Origin: Clostridium yunnanense
GTDB lineage: Bacteria > Bacillota > Clostridia > Clostridiales > Clostridiaceae
DNA length: 64,000 nucleotides
Reading direction: 5' to 3'
Assembly: GCF_016595795.1 (NCBI RefSeq)
Contig: NZ_JAENHN010000051.1
Coordinates: 62,001-126,000 of the forward strand
Both the position numbers and the translations under genes were made by a program. Of this stretch, positions 38,292 to 46,137 are shown one piece after another. A model generated the notes under the pieces. That model saw only the letters and a program-made list of their open reading frames with translations. It was not told the origin of the DNA and did not search any database. Within the stretch, counting starts at the first letter, position 1, and every line of letters starts with the position of its first letter.

Positions 38292-38320
38292 TTTACACAA
38301 TTTTCAACTAGCGATATAAT
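38292..38320 (+). promoter_or_regulatory. Sigma-A promoter of the small membrane protein gene
   Basis: TTTACA (38292-38297), 17-base spacer, TATAAT (38315-38320); the TTG start is 67 bases downstream. Confidence 0.7.
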
Positions 38321-38386
38321 ATGGTATATAATTACATTAAATACAATTTATAATTACACGTAAACATGGACTGGAGGTGAAACATT

Positions 38387-38656
38387 TTGAGACTTATTGA
38401 TGCAAGAAGATTAGATTGGCCTGAAGCTAAAGCTAAAGGAAAGAGACGCTTTATATTTATGCGAGGAATAATACCATTTGTCATGGCAGATTTACTAGCC
38501 CTTACAATTAGTCAGTTATCATATAATAAACCCTTGTCACAAATTTCTTTGAATACTATGATGATATATTTGTCTAGCTTAATATTTATTATCTTTGCTG
38601 GATTTTTCTATGCAAACACGATTTGGAAATCTAATGTTAAAAATTTTGATAAATAG
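38387..38656 (+). CDS. Small membrane protein, unknown family
   Basis: An 89-residue protein with two hydrophobic segments (RGIIPFVMADLLALTISQL and MMIYLSSLIFIIFAGFFYAN) and a basic N-terminus rich in Arg/Lys. The start codon is TTG at 38387; GGAGGTGA sits eight bases upstream, so I trust it. Transcribed divergently from the MerR regulator, 403 bases away, and therefore a candidate target of that regulator (inference). A family A repeat with a terminator-like hairpin follows the stop. Confidence 0.65.
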   Translation: MRLIDARRLDWPEAKAKGKRRFIFMRGIIPFVMADLLALTISQLSYNKPLSQISLNTMMIYLSSLIFIIFAGFFYANTIWKSNVKNFDK

Positions 38657-38725
38657 TTCATATAGAGTTCCTAACTCAACTATTAACTTATACGTGCCCG
38701 AAAATCCCCAAAAGTCGGGATTTTT
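38656..38725 (+). repeat. Repeat family A, copy 2
   Basis: TTCCTAACTCAACTATTAA-CTTATAC and a CCCC-loop-GGGATTTT hairpin match copy 1 (minus strand, 16286-16392) at most positions. Its hairpin (AAAATCCC-CAAAAGTC-GGGATTTTTT) is also a good terminator for the small membrane protein gene. Confidence 0.7.
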
Positions 38726-38726
38726 T
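38700..38726 (+). terminator. Terminator of the small membrane protein gene
   Basis: AAAATCCC-CAAAAGTC-GGGATTTT with a run of T. It is the hairpin part of repeat A, copy 2. Confidence 0.75.
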
Positions 38727-38755
38727 ATCTATAGAACTATTTAAAATTTTAACTA

Positions 38756-38793
38756 AGTAACTATTTAAATATTAAAATATTTAAATAGTTACT
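38756..38793. repeat. AT-only perfect-arm palindrome
   Basis: AGTAACTATTTAAATATT and its complement, joined with a central AA. No strong U-tract follows on either strand. It may be an extra transcription stop, a recombination product, or incidental. Confidence 0.5.
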
Positions 38794-38847
38794 CTTAAAA
38801 TAAGGCTTTGAGAGAATTTTAGTATTTTAAGCCATATAAAATTTAAA

Positions 38848-38878
38848 AAGCTGCCACACATTATATGAGTGGCAGCTT
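38848..38878 (-). terminator. Terminator of the diguanylate cyclase operon
   Basis: AAGCTGCCAC and GTGGCAGCTT form a 10-bp stem; on the minus strand it is followed by TTTTAAATTT. Confidence 0.85.
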
Positions 38879-38907
38879 GAACCTATTTCTTCGTAGTAAT
38901 CCTGCGC

Positions 38908-41148
38908 TTATACCGAGATTTTCACTGTACTTACTTTATTTCTACCATTTTGTTTTGAAAGATACAGGGCTTGGTCAGCTTTTTCAATCAGCTGTGAGAT
39001 TTTAAAAGTATTTTCGCTTGTATTGGCTACACCAATACTGATAGTACTTTTGATAAAGTTATCTTTATCTATTTCTATGTTCATATTTTCAATTTTTTCT
39101 CTTAATTTTTCTGCTAAATAAATGGCTGTATCTAAATTGGTATCTTTAAGTAAAACTAAAAATTCCTCTCCACCATATCTTCCTATAATGCAATCTTCAG
39201 TGAGCTCCATTTTTATGGTTGAAACAAGCTGCTGCAAAGTCTTGTCTCCTATCAAGTGTCCATAAGTATCATTTATTTTTTTAAAATAATCTATATCTAA
39301 CATTATTAAAGATACACACTTATTAGAGTTTCTATGCTCTTCTATTATAGATTCAGACATGTTGAAAAAATGAGTACGCGTATATGCTCCTGTTAATCCA
39401 TCAGTAGTAGCCAGTTTTTCCACCTGGTTGAATAATCTTGCATTTTCAATTGCAATCCCTACTTGTCCAGTAAAATTATAAAGCACTTCATACTGTGCAC
39501 CATTGGAATCGTCTATGGTATCATCATATAGGACAATAATCCCTACATTTTTCTTATGATAAGTAATAGGAAATTCAATAAAAGCTTTAAAACTTCTGTC
39601 AATACCATATGCATGCATTACAACATCGTTTAATATAATTGAATGATTTTCTTTTATAGTCTTTTGAAAATATAAATCTTGTTCTACTTGAAATAAAATT
39701 TTGTTTTTCAATTGCTCTGCTTTGTATCCTAGCGTAGCTTTTACAACATAGCCCTGATCTTCCTTTAGAACTATCATGCCGTTATGAAACTTAGTTATCT
39801 TACATATTCTTTGCAGTAAAAAAGTTACCATTGTACCTATATCATTAGTGGATGTAATAGTTTTAGTTATATCATGCAAGTTTTCAAGTAATATCCTCTG
39901 CTTCTCTTCTATAACCTTTTCCTGTCTCATTATATTGAATCTATCTCCTAGTGACAGTGAAAGCAGCACAATATTTATCACGGCTCCTATCCTTGGAGAA
40001 TATAGAGTAATAAAGCTTAACGGTAGTATTTTATAAGCTGTCAGGATATTCAGACTTGAACCCAAAAATAAAGCAATCCATGAAACAACATACAGCTGAA
40101 CAGCTCTTTCCTTAACTCCCACAAGTTTTATACTCGCAAAGCAAATCGCCGAGCTTGCTGTTATAATAAAAACAGACATTTCAGTAGCAATTGCTACAGG
40201 TATCAAAATTGCAGCTATTACTGCTATAAGCTCTGTAAACAACATACAGGACATCAATTTATCATAAAATCTAGATCTTTCCTTCACCCTTAAAAAGCTT
40301 CTTGTGAACTGAAGCGAGAACATTGCGCTCAAGATTATAAAAACCGGATTTGCTTTAGTGTTCCAGAATACAAGCTTAGGCCAAAGGTATTGAAAGGCTA
40401 GACCATCCCAAATGAGCTGCATTATTGAAAACGCAAAGATAAAACAGCAATAATAAATATATGTTTCATCCTTCAAAGAAAAATAGAGTATTAAGTTATA
40501 TAAAAGCATTATAAGCATTATTCCATAATAAAAACCTAGAACCATGTTACTATGTTCTTCTTTTTCTATAAAATGTTTTTCTGTATACAACTTAACTGGT
40601 AGCTGTAAGTAGCTCTTTGCTTCTACTCTCAAAATTATGGTTTGTGTTTCTTTTGATGGCAAATGCAAATCAAACACAAAATTTCTGTTATTTATCTCTC
40701 TATTAGAAAAAGGATAATCACTTCCAGTGTCTACCTCTTCAATTAATCGTTGCCCATCAAACCTATAAAACTTCAAGTTACTAAGCTGAGGCTTACTTAT
40801 TTCTAAAAACATATTTGCTGCTTGATCTTGATCATTTTGAACTACCACCCTAACCCAATATGCAGCACTAGAAATTTCTCCACTTAAATTACTTTCTTTA
40901 TAGGATTTAAATTTATCTCTTATTTCTGGATAAAATATAGAATCAATAGTAAATACCCTCTTAGTATCTTGTAAGATTTGTAGGTGATCTGTTAAATCGT
41001 ATTCTTCCTCACCATTATTAACTTTTACCACCGAGGAGATATTTTCAGAAGCTAAAGCCACTGTATTACTTAACCCTATAGTTAAAAACACAAACAATAA
41101 ATATGTAAATAGCCTCAATACGTTCTTTTTTCTAATTTCATATTTCAT
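38908..41148 (-). CDS. Membrane-bound diguanylate cyclase (7TMR-DISM-GAF-GGDEF)
   Basis: A 746-residue signalling enzyme that would make cyclic di-GMP. An N-terminal hydrophobic segment/signal (1-30) precedes an extracytoplasmic 7TMR-DISM sensor domain (about 45-185; YPFSNREINNRNFVFDLHLPSKETQTIILRVE). A seven-segment membrane region (about 205-395), a GAF-like domain (about 430-570) and a C-terminal GGDEF domain follow. The active motif is GGEEF (about 659-663) with RYGGEEFLVLL, so catalysis should be intact. No RxxD inhibitory site is seen before it, only LTED. It follows a papain-like gene by 30 bases on the same strand. Confidence 0.92.
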   Translation of the reverse strand: MKYEIRKKNVLRLFTYLLFVFLTIGLSNTVALASENISSVVKVNNGEEEYDLTDHLQILQDTKRVFTIDSIFYPEIRDKFKSYKESNLSGEISSAAYWVRVVVQNDQDQAANMFLEISKPQLSNLKFYRFDGQRLIEEVDTGSDYPFSNREINNRNFVFDLHLPSKETQTIILRVEAKSYLQLPVKLYTEKHFIEKEEHSNMVLGFYYGIMLIMLLYNLILYFSLKDETYIYYCCFIFAFSIMQLIWDGLAFQYLWPKLVFWNTKANPVFIILSAMFSLQFTRSFLRVKERSRFYDKLMSCMLFTELIAVIAAILIPVAIATEMSVFIITASSAICFASIKLVGVKERAVQLYVVSWIALFLGSSLNILTAYKILPLSFITLYSPRIGAVINIVLLSLSLGDRFNIMRQEKVIEEKQRILLENLHDITKTITSTNDIGTMVTFLLQRICKITKFHNGMIVLKEDQGYVVKATLGYKAEQLKNKILFQVEQDLYFQKTIKENHSIILNDVVMHAYGIDRSFKAFIEFPITYHKKNVGIIVLYDDTIDDSNGAQYEVLYNFTGQVGIAIENARLFNQVEKLATTDGLTGAYTRTHFFNMSESIIEEHRNSNKCVSLIMLDIDYFKKINDTYGHLIGDKTLQQLVSTIKMELTEDCIIGRYGGEEFLVLLKDTNLDTAIYLAEKLREKIENMNIEIDKDNFIKSTISIGVANTSENTFKISQLIEKADQALYLSKQNGRNKVSTVKISV

Positions 41149-41178
41149 AATTTTACGCCTTTTGTGAAAATCCTCTCA

Positions 41179-41805
41179 CTATTTGTTGATATCTATAGCA
41201 ATTTCCTCAAGAAGTGTTCCTTTTAAAAGCTTTAAGGAGCCATCAGAGGAAAAGTCTTTTGGCATATAGGAGTTTATAACTCTTTTATTCTCTAACAGAC
41301 CCATTTTAATTAGTGATTCTGCTACAAGTTCGCTGCATGTATAATTATCTAATTTAGACGGAATATTAAGTAACTTTCCTTCCACTACTTCCAATATCAT
41401 TTTCCATTCGTCAGGATTAGGCAATCCGTGTAAAGAAGTAAATAATGCATTTAACGAATTAATCATTTCATCAGTTCTTTCTACCTCTAAACGTCTCACA
41501 GCATAAATCGGAGGAGTATATGGCTTTAAATCACTTCCATAAGTTTTTAATCTTTCTTCAAGGTTAACAATCTTAGGACCAGTCTTGTTATCCTTATAAA
41601 GTTCATCAGAAAGATTAGTTAATGCCGATGATTCCCAAAGCAAAGGATATTCTATATTAGGTATTCTTACAACCATTGCAGCATGTGACCACATACTATG
41701 TTCAAGCTTTTCTACAAGTTTGCTAATTGAGTATTTTCCACTAAACAAAATCAAATCTCCCGTTTTCAAGTCATCTTTAAGTTCAGAAAATGCTATTGTC
41801 TTCAT
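41179..41805 (-). CDS. Permuted papain-like peptidase/amidase (YiiX type)
   Basis: A 208-residue protein with the permuted NlpC/P60 arrangement: catalytic histidine early (SHAAMVVRIPNIEYP, H41) and cysteine late (YTCSELVAESLIKMGLL, C157). This matches YiiX/LRAT-like thiol hydrolases. Length and GDLILFSGKYSISKLVEKLEHSMWSH are typical. No signal peptide is seen, so it may be cytosolic; lipid or peptide amide substrate unknown. The DGC gene starts 30 bases downstream, so the two are probably one operon, an odd pairing. Confidence 0.8.
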   Translation of the reverse strand: MKTIAFSELKDDLKTGDLILFSGKYSISKLVEKLEHSMWSHAAMVVRIPNIEYPLLWESSALTNLSDELYKDNKTGPKIVNLEERLKTYGSDLKPYTPPIYAVRRLEVERTDEMINSLNALFTSLHGLPNPDEWKMILEVVEGKLLNIPSKLDNYTCSELVAESLIKMGLLENKRVINSYMPKDFSSDGSLKLLKGTLLEEIAIDINK

Positions 41806-42109
41806 AAGTACATCACCTCATAGTTTTAATAATAGGAATTATTATAGTAAAATTTAAAACTCAAATAGTTAATTAACATATCTTTCATCACTTAACTTCA
41901 ATAATAATCCTATGTACAACTATTCGACACACTTTGATTTTTTTCCTGCCAGCTATTACATAAACTTAATAATAATTCCACATAAATAAGACTTTTAAAA
42001 TAAACTCAAAATAGATGCTACGAAGTTTTATTTCGATCACTTTGAATATGGAGTAGTTTATCTATAGCGTTACTAACCTTTAACAAAGCATGATCATTGT
42101 ATACAAAAG
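41806..42109. other. Gene-free intergenic DNA
   Basis: About 300 AT-rich bases upstream of the papain-like gene. I see nothing in it beyond an expected promoter. Confidence 0.4.
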
Positions 42110-42135
42110 AAAAAGAGGCGGTATCACCGTCCCTT
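42110..42135 (-). terminator. Terminator of the ABC exporter operon
   Basis: On the minus strand, AAGGGACGGT-GAT-ACCGCCTCTTTTTC: a stem of about 9 bp with one mismatch and a T run, touching the stop codon of the last permease gene. Confidence 0.8.
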
Positions 42136-43112
42136 TAATATATGCCTTGTTTAATTTTTCTTTTATTTATAGCACTGCCTAAGAGATAAGCAGCTGCGAT
42201 CCAGATAAATAAGTAAATAAGCTGGCTAGTGAATTGAGATAAGCTTTTCCCTTTTTCTATTCCTTGTATCATCGTCATATATGCTTTCTGCGGCAGCGCA
42301 CTGCATAGTATATCTAAAAACTTATTACCATCGGTAAAAGATATATAACAGCCTGATACTAAACTAGTAAGCATATAAATTCCTGTGGAGGCTAAAGAGT
42401 AGTCTGAGCCGAGTACTGAAGCTATAAAAAGTGCTAGTGAGGTTGAAAGTGCAGAAATTATTGCAACTAATATAAACAACATTCCATAGCTAAACCCCAT
42501 ATCTACTTTAAAAACAATTTTGGTAACCGCTAAGGTTAAATACGATGGTATAAAGATGCCGGAAAATGTGAAGAGTTCTTGTGTAAAAAGATATATTCTT
42601 TCATTTGCTGGAGACATCAGTATTCTTCTTAAGGTTTTTTTATCTCTATCCTCAGTATACAGTGTTATAAGGGCTACACCTTGCATTAATAAAATCATAA
42701 GAATAAAGCCTAAGATATTTGTTCCTTCGCCTTTTTTTGAGGTATCCTCATTATTGTCTGGCAGTTTGCCTGTTTTAAAATAAGCTTCTATGATTCTTTT
42801 ATCCTTCTGATTTTTCAAGGTTGTTACTATATAATCATCATTACGTTTTTCCACTATAGCCACATACTTTCCAATAAGCAGAGACGAAACAGCTGGCTTT
42901 TCTTTTAAAATCTCAATATCCACCCTATTATCTTTGGGAATACTAATATTTGTAGCTGATACATAAGCAATTTTTCCTTTTATAACTACTTTTTCTGAAA
43001 ATAACACTGCAGCTCCAATCATAATTGGTATAAGAATTAAAGCAATTATTATAGTAGCTTTTTGTGCTAAGGTCCTACTTAGATTATTTTTAAAAATATT
43101 TAATATATTCAT
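42135..43112 (-). CDS. ABC-2 type exporter permease (second subunit)
   Basis: A 325-residue membrane protein. One N-terminal segment (ATIIIALILIPIMIGAAVLF) is followed by an extracytoplasmic stretch (about 40-130), then five segments (ILGFILMILLMQGVALITL, FTFSGIFIPSYLTLAVT, FILVAIISALSTSLALFI, IYMLTSLVSGCYI, FIWIAAAYLLGSAI). This is the usual ABC-2 permease plan. The KKTLRRILMSPANERIYLFTQELF loop is typical of drug or lantibiotic exporters. The stop overlaps by one base the start of the next gene, so it is translated with it. Confidence 0.88.
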   Translation of the reverse strand: MNILNIFKNNLSRTLAQKATIIIALILIPIMIGAAVLFSEKVVIKGKIAYVSATNISIPKDNRVDIEILKEKPAVSSLLIGKYVAIVEKRNDDYIVTTLKNQKDKRIIEAYFKTGKLPDNNEDTSKKGEGTNILGFILMILLMQGVALITLYTEDRDKKTLRRILMSPANERIYLFTQELFTFSGIFIPSYLTLAVTKIVFKVDMGFSYGMLFILVAIISALSTSLALFIASVLGSDYSLASTGIYMLTSLVSGCYISFTDGNKFLDILCSALPQKAYMTMIQGIEKGKSLSQFTSQLIYLFIWIAAAYLLGSAINKRKIKQGIY

Positions 43113-43855
43113 TATACATACTCCTCCGGCTTAAAGGTTATATGAGTTATAATAATGCAAACTATACAGAATGCTAAAATTACACTAAGTGTAGACATAT
43201 ACATACTAAAGTCATTATCATAAATGATTTTAAAAACACATTCTGTGATCCATCTTATGGGTGATATAACTGATATTTTAGTTATTAGCTTTCCTAAGTT
43301 TTCTACAGGAAAAAAACTTCCTCCTAAAAATACAAATATTAATATAGGAATCTGCATTATGGAATTTGCCAGTTGCTCTTTTTTAAAAATGCTGCAAAAC
43401 ATTGTACCAAGACAGCAGCCAAATAAGGAAAGTACATTTATAAGAAGTACCACGTATAAAACATTTTCTCCTCCAAAATTCATATTCAGTATATACTGAG
43501 CTAAAAGTATTATAAAGCTGTAGCAAACTGTACCTACAATATATGTGGCAATTAATTTTGAAAGATATATCTCAGTCTTGGAAACCGGTGCATATATAAT
43601 ACGGGTATTACCCTTCTTGACCTTCTCTTCCATAAAAGTATTTGTAGCTGTCATTGCCAGCATAATTGCCGTAAAAATCATCAAGGTGACTCCATAATAA
43701 TCATAAGAATTAATACTTAAGGAACCATAGCCGCCTTTTGTAATAAACCCAATAACTCCAATAAGTATCAGTGGAAAGATAGTATTTGCAATTACTAAAG
43801 TTGGATTTCTAATTATATTAACAATATCAAATTTTACTATTTTTATTAAATTCAT
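43112..43855 (-). CDS. ABC-2 type exporter permease (first subunit)
   Basis: A 247-residue ABC-2 permease with six hydrophobic segments, including PTLVIANTIFPLILIGVIGF at the start, TYIVGTVCYSFIILLAQY, IPILIFVFLGGSFFP and VILAFCIVCIIITHI. A cytoplasmic loop (TFMEEKVKKGNTRIIYAPVSKTEIYLSKL) resembles the ATPase-coupling region. It starts 18 bases after the ATPase gene and overlaps the following permease by one base. The two permeases presumably form a heterodimer exporting an unknown substrate. Confidence 0.88.
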   Translation of the reverse strand: MNLIKIVKFDIVNIIRNPTLVIANTIFPLILIGVIGFITKGGYGSLSINSYDYYGVTLMIFTAIMLAMTATNTFMEEKVKKGNTRIIYAPVSKTEIYLSKLIATYIVGTVCYSFIILLAQYILNMNFGGENVLYVVLLINVLSLFGCCLGTMFCSIFKKEQLANSIMQIPILIFVFLGGSFFPVENLGKLITKISVISPIRWITECVFKIIYDNDFSMYMSTLSVILAFCIVCIIITHITFKPEEYV

Positions 43856-43873
43856 ATGATAAACCTCCTTACA

Positions 43874-44812
43874 CTAATCCCTCAAGTTTCTTCCTGTAAG
43901 CTCCAAAAAAGTAGTTTCCAATGATGCTTCCTTGCTATTCATGCTTTTAATTGTGCAATTTGTTTTTAGAAAGGTGGCTATTATTTCATTAAGATTGTCC
44001 TTTGATTTTAATGAGGTTAAGTTTACTTCATTTTCAAGGATCTTGACCTGTTTTATTCCTTCTATAGAATAAAGCTCTTCATCAATCAGTTTCTCTGTAT
44101 TATTAACACTAAAAGAATAGGATATCTCCTCATTAACCATCTGCTTCAGTTCTTCATTTGTGCCTTCAGCTATTATCTTACCTTCATTCATTATTATGAT
44201 CCTGTCTGCAATAGCTTCTACCTCCTCCATATAGTGAGTAGAATAAATTATTGCTGCCCCTCTAGATTTCAGTGTTTTAATAGAATCTAATATATGATTT
44301 CTGGACTGAGGATCAATACCTACAGTAGGTTCATCCATTATTATGATCTTTGGCTTATGTGCAATAGCACAAGCTATATTTAATCTTCTTTTCATCCCTC
44401 CTGAGAAGGTCTTTGGTTTATCCGACTTTTTATCATAAAGCCCCACTAGTTCTAATGCTTCTTTAACCTGTTGCTTGAGTTCATTTCCTTTTAGTCCATA
44501 AAGACTTGCAAAAAAGCTTACATTTTTTTCAGCACTTATTTCTTCATAAATAGCTATATCTTGAGGAACTATGCCTATAGACTTCTTTATAATTTTTGCA
44601 TCCTCCTTCAAATTGTGTCCTAAAACCTCTATTTCTCCCTCATCAGCCTTCAGTATGGTAGATAAAATGTTAAGAGTTGTGCTTTTACCTGCACCATTAG
44701 GTCCAAGGAGTCCTAAAATTTCTCCATTCTTTAATGAAAAATCAATACAATCAACTGCCTTTTTTGAGCCATAATTTTTTTCAAGGTTTTTTACTGTAAT
44801 AATATCCTTCAC
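43874..44812 (-). CDS. ABC exporter ATPase subunit (DrrA-like)
   Basis: A 312-residue ATPase. Walker A GPNGAGKS is at 37-44, Q-loop at VPQDIAIYEE, signature FSGGMKRRLNIA (about 135-146), Walker B IIIMDEPTVGID (about 157-168) and H-loop STHYMEE. The C-terminal 90 residues are the DrrA-type regulatory extension (EELYSIEGIKQVKILENEV, FLKTNCTIKSMNSKEASLETTFLELTGR). It is the first gene of a three-gene exporter operon that a divergently regulated MarR (next gene upstream) probably controls: an operator lies 16-33 bases before its start codon. Confidence 0.93.
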   Translation of the reverse strand: MKDIITVKNLEKNYGSKKAVDCIDFSLKNGEILGLLGPNGAGKSTTLNILSTILKADEGEIEVLGHNLKEDAKIIKKSIGIVPQDIAIYEEISAEKNVSFFASLYGLKGNELKQQVKEALELVGLYDKKSDKPKTFSGGMKRRLNIACAIAHKPKIIIMDEPTVGIDPQSRNHILDSIKTLKSRGAAIIYSTHYMEEVEAIADRIIIMNEGKIIAEGTNEELKQMVNEEISYSFSVNNTEKLIDEELYSIEGIKQVKILENEVNLTSLKSKDNLNEIIATFLKTNCTIKSMNSKEASLETTFLELTGRNLRD

Positions 44813-44827
44813 TATTCTCTCTCCCCC

Positions 44828-44845
44828 TAGACATTATACTGTCTA
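44828..44845 (-). promoter_or_regulatory. MarR operator copy 1, at the exporter start
   Basis: TAGACATTATACTGTCTA, an 18-bp near-perfect palindrome. Its centre is 24 bases from the exporter ATPase start codon, next to the ribosome site. Related copies are at 45076, 45121 and 45872. Confidence 0.75.
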
Positions 44846-44894
44846 TTTATATATTTTTTAAATCGCATCTTATAAGTTTACTTTGCAAAAATTC

Positions 44895-44967
44895 ATCCTT
44901 GTTCTAAAATCCTGGTTTCAGGCAATTTTATAACATGTATAAATTAATGATTGAAGCTAGAACCCTC
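44895..44967 (-). repeat. Repeat family A, copy 3 (degenerate)
   Basis: Read on the minus strand, GGTTCTAGCTTCAATCATTAA-TTTATACATG and then AAAATTGCC-loop-GGATTTT align with copies 1 and 2 with several changes. It lies in the untranslated leader of the exporter operon. Confidence 0.55.
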
Positions 44968-45006
44968 TACTGCTTTATGATAAGTTGCGATTTATGTTTT
45001 ACTTAA

Positions 45007-45050
45007 TTAAGTTATGGATGTACCACTTCGTAATGAAATTTATTACTGTG
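45007..45050 (+). repeat. Repeat family B, half copy
   Basis: GATGTACCACTTCGTAATGA and AAATTTATTA match the left half of copies at 36547 and 61937. The right half is missing. Confidence 0.5.
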
Positions 45051-45075
45051 TCTTTATATTGTTCACTCTTTTAGT

Positions 45076-45093
45076 TAGACATTATATTGTCTA
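45076..45093 (-). promoter_or_regulatory. MarR operator copy 2, just past the exporter -10
   Basis: TAGACATTATATTGTCTA lies directly downstream of the -10 box (45099-45104) of the exporter promoter. Confidence 0.75.
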
Positions 45094-45098
45094 ATATA

Positions 45099-45127
45099 AT
45101 AATACTACCCTTCATATATTTAGTCAA
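45099..45127 (-). promoter_or_regulatory. Sigma-A promoter of the ABC exporter operon
   Basis: On the minus strand, TTGACT (45122-45127), 17 bases and TATTAT (45099-45104). MarR-type operators overlap both ends, at 45121-45138 and 45076-45093. The leader to the ATPase gene is about 280 bases. Confidence 0.7.
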
Positions 45128-45138
45128 TATACTGTCTA
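45121..45138 (-). promoter_or_regulatory. MarR operator copy 3, on the exporter -35
   Basis: TAGTCAATATACTGTCTA contains the -35 hexamer and matches copy 4 (45872) at 16 of 18 bases. Confidence 0.75.
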
Positions 45139-45216
45139 ATTTTTTCTAAGATTTTCTTATTTCTAAAAAATAAAATTGATATATTTATTTAATCTAATAC
45201 TTATATATTTTTTATA

Positions 45217-45258
45217 TAGCAAAAAAGGAATCATAACTAAAGTTATAACTCCTTTTTT
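45217..45258 (-). terminator. Terminator overlapping the end of the marR gene
   Basis: On the minus strand, AAAAAAGGAGTTATAACT pairs with AGTTAT-ATTCCTTTTTT. The 5' arm contains the TAA stop codon of the MarR gene, so termination and the last codons overlap. Confidence 0.8.
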
Positions 45259-45797
45259 AAGATTCTTCGTTTTCCAAATTCTTTTAATACTTTCTGCTCA
45301 AATTCACTTGGATCTACCCCTAAGTCTAAAAATCCTTCTGATTCAAAGCCATCTTGCTCTTCACCATCAAAGTGATATAGCTTTTTTAATAGCTTCCAAA
45401 GCGTTTCTATTTCATTTGAAGAAAAATCTTTAAATAGGTCTGCAAATAGATAAATTCCATTTTCAGTGCACTTTACGATTACCTTTGTTCCTTCTTCGGT
45501 AATCACAACATTAACCGCTCTTTTGTCCTTAGTACTAGGTACAGTTTTTATATATCCTTTTTTCTCCATTATATCTATAAGCTGTTTCACGCTTTGCTTA
45601 GTAGTCCCTAACTTCCTAGCTATATTATTTATAGTTCTTTCATCCTCATCTAGATGAGCCATTGCAACTACTGCCATATACTGTCTTGAAGTTAGCCCTT
45701 CAAGATATTTATCACCTACCATTTGCACTTTATTGGTAAGTGAAAATAATGTAGCATATGCTTGCTGCATTAAAAACAGTTCTTTAAAAACATCCAT
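45243..45797 (-). CDS. MarR-family regulator of the ABC exporter
   Basis: A 184-residue MarR repressor. The winged helix spans about 45-110: DERTINNIARKLGTTKQSVKQLIDIMEKKGYIKTVPSTKDKRAVNVVITEEG, with recognition helix TKQSVKQLIDIM and wing KDKRAVNVVIT. N- and C-terminal helices for dimerisation flank it, with an extended C-terminus. ATG at 45797 has GAAGG nine bases upstream; a GTG nine bases before has no room for a site. Operator copies lie at its own -35 and at the exporter promoter, so it probably represses both. Confidence 0.9.
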   Translation of the reverse strand: MDVFKELFLMQQAYATLFSLTNKVQMVGDKYLEGLTSRQYMAVVAMAHLDEDERTINNIARKLGTTKQSVKQLIDIMEKKGYIKTVPSTKDKRAVNVVITEEGTKVIVKCTENGIYLFADLFKDFSSNEIETLWKLLKKLYHFDGEEQDGFESEGFLDLGVDPSEFEQKVLKEFGKRRILKKEL

Positions 45798-45849
45798 TAA
45801 AATCACCCTTCTTCTCTTTAGCCTATATTTGAATTAGTTTCTTAATCTA

Positions 45850-45878
45850 ATGATAGCAAAACATTGAAAATTCATCAA
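45850..45878 (-). promoter_or_regulatory. Sigma-A promoter of the marR gene
   Basis: On the minus strand, TTGATG (45873-45878), 17 bases and TATCAT (45850-45855); the -35 lies in operator copy 4. Confidence 0.65.
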
Positions 45879-45889
45879 TATACTGTCTA
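45872..45889 (-). promoter_or_regulatory. MarR operator copy 4, on its own -35
   Basis: TCATCAATATACTGTCTA matches copy 3 at 16 of 18 positions and sits at the same place relative to the -35 of the marR promoter. Confidence 0.7.
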
Positions 45890-46058
45890 AATTTCTATAA
45901 ACATAGTGATTTCAACGGATTATTACCTTGTGAATAAACGGTGATGTTTTAAAAGAACTGATAATACTAATAATTAACCCTAAAATAATGAATTCTCCGT
46001 TGTACTTTTTTATTGAACTTTAGAATGTCTAATACAAAACAGAAGCTAAACTATGGTA

Positions 46059-46087
46059 TTGCCTTAACAAATTCTATCTGATATGAT
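46059..46087 (+). promoter_or_regulatory. Sigma-A promoter of the rsmH paralogue
   Basis: TTGCCT (46059-46064), 17 bases, TATGAT (46082-46087); start codon 51 bases downstream. Confidence 0.55.
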
Positions 46088-46137
46088 AAATTTTATGAGA
46101 AAACTATAAAAATATAATATAAAAATGAGGGAAGATA

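Noticed and set aside
45176-45433. Plus-strand frame overlapping the marR 3' end
   Set aside because: Antisense to a well-supported MarR gene, crosses its terminator, and lacks a ribosome site.
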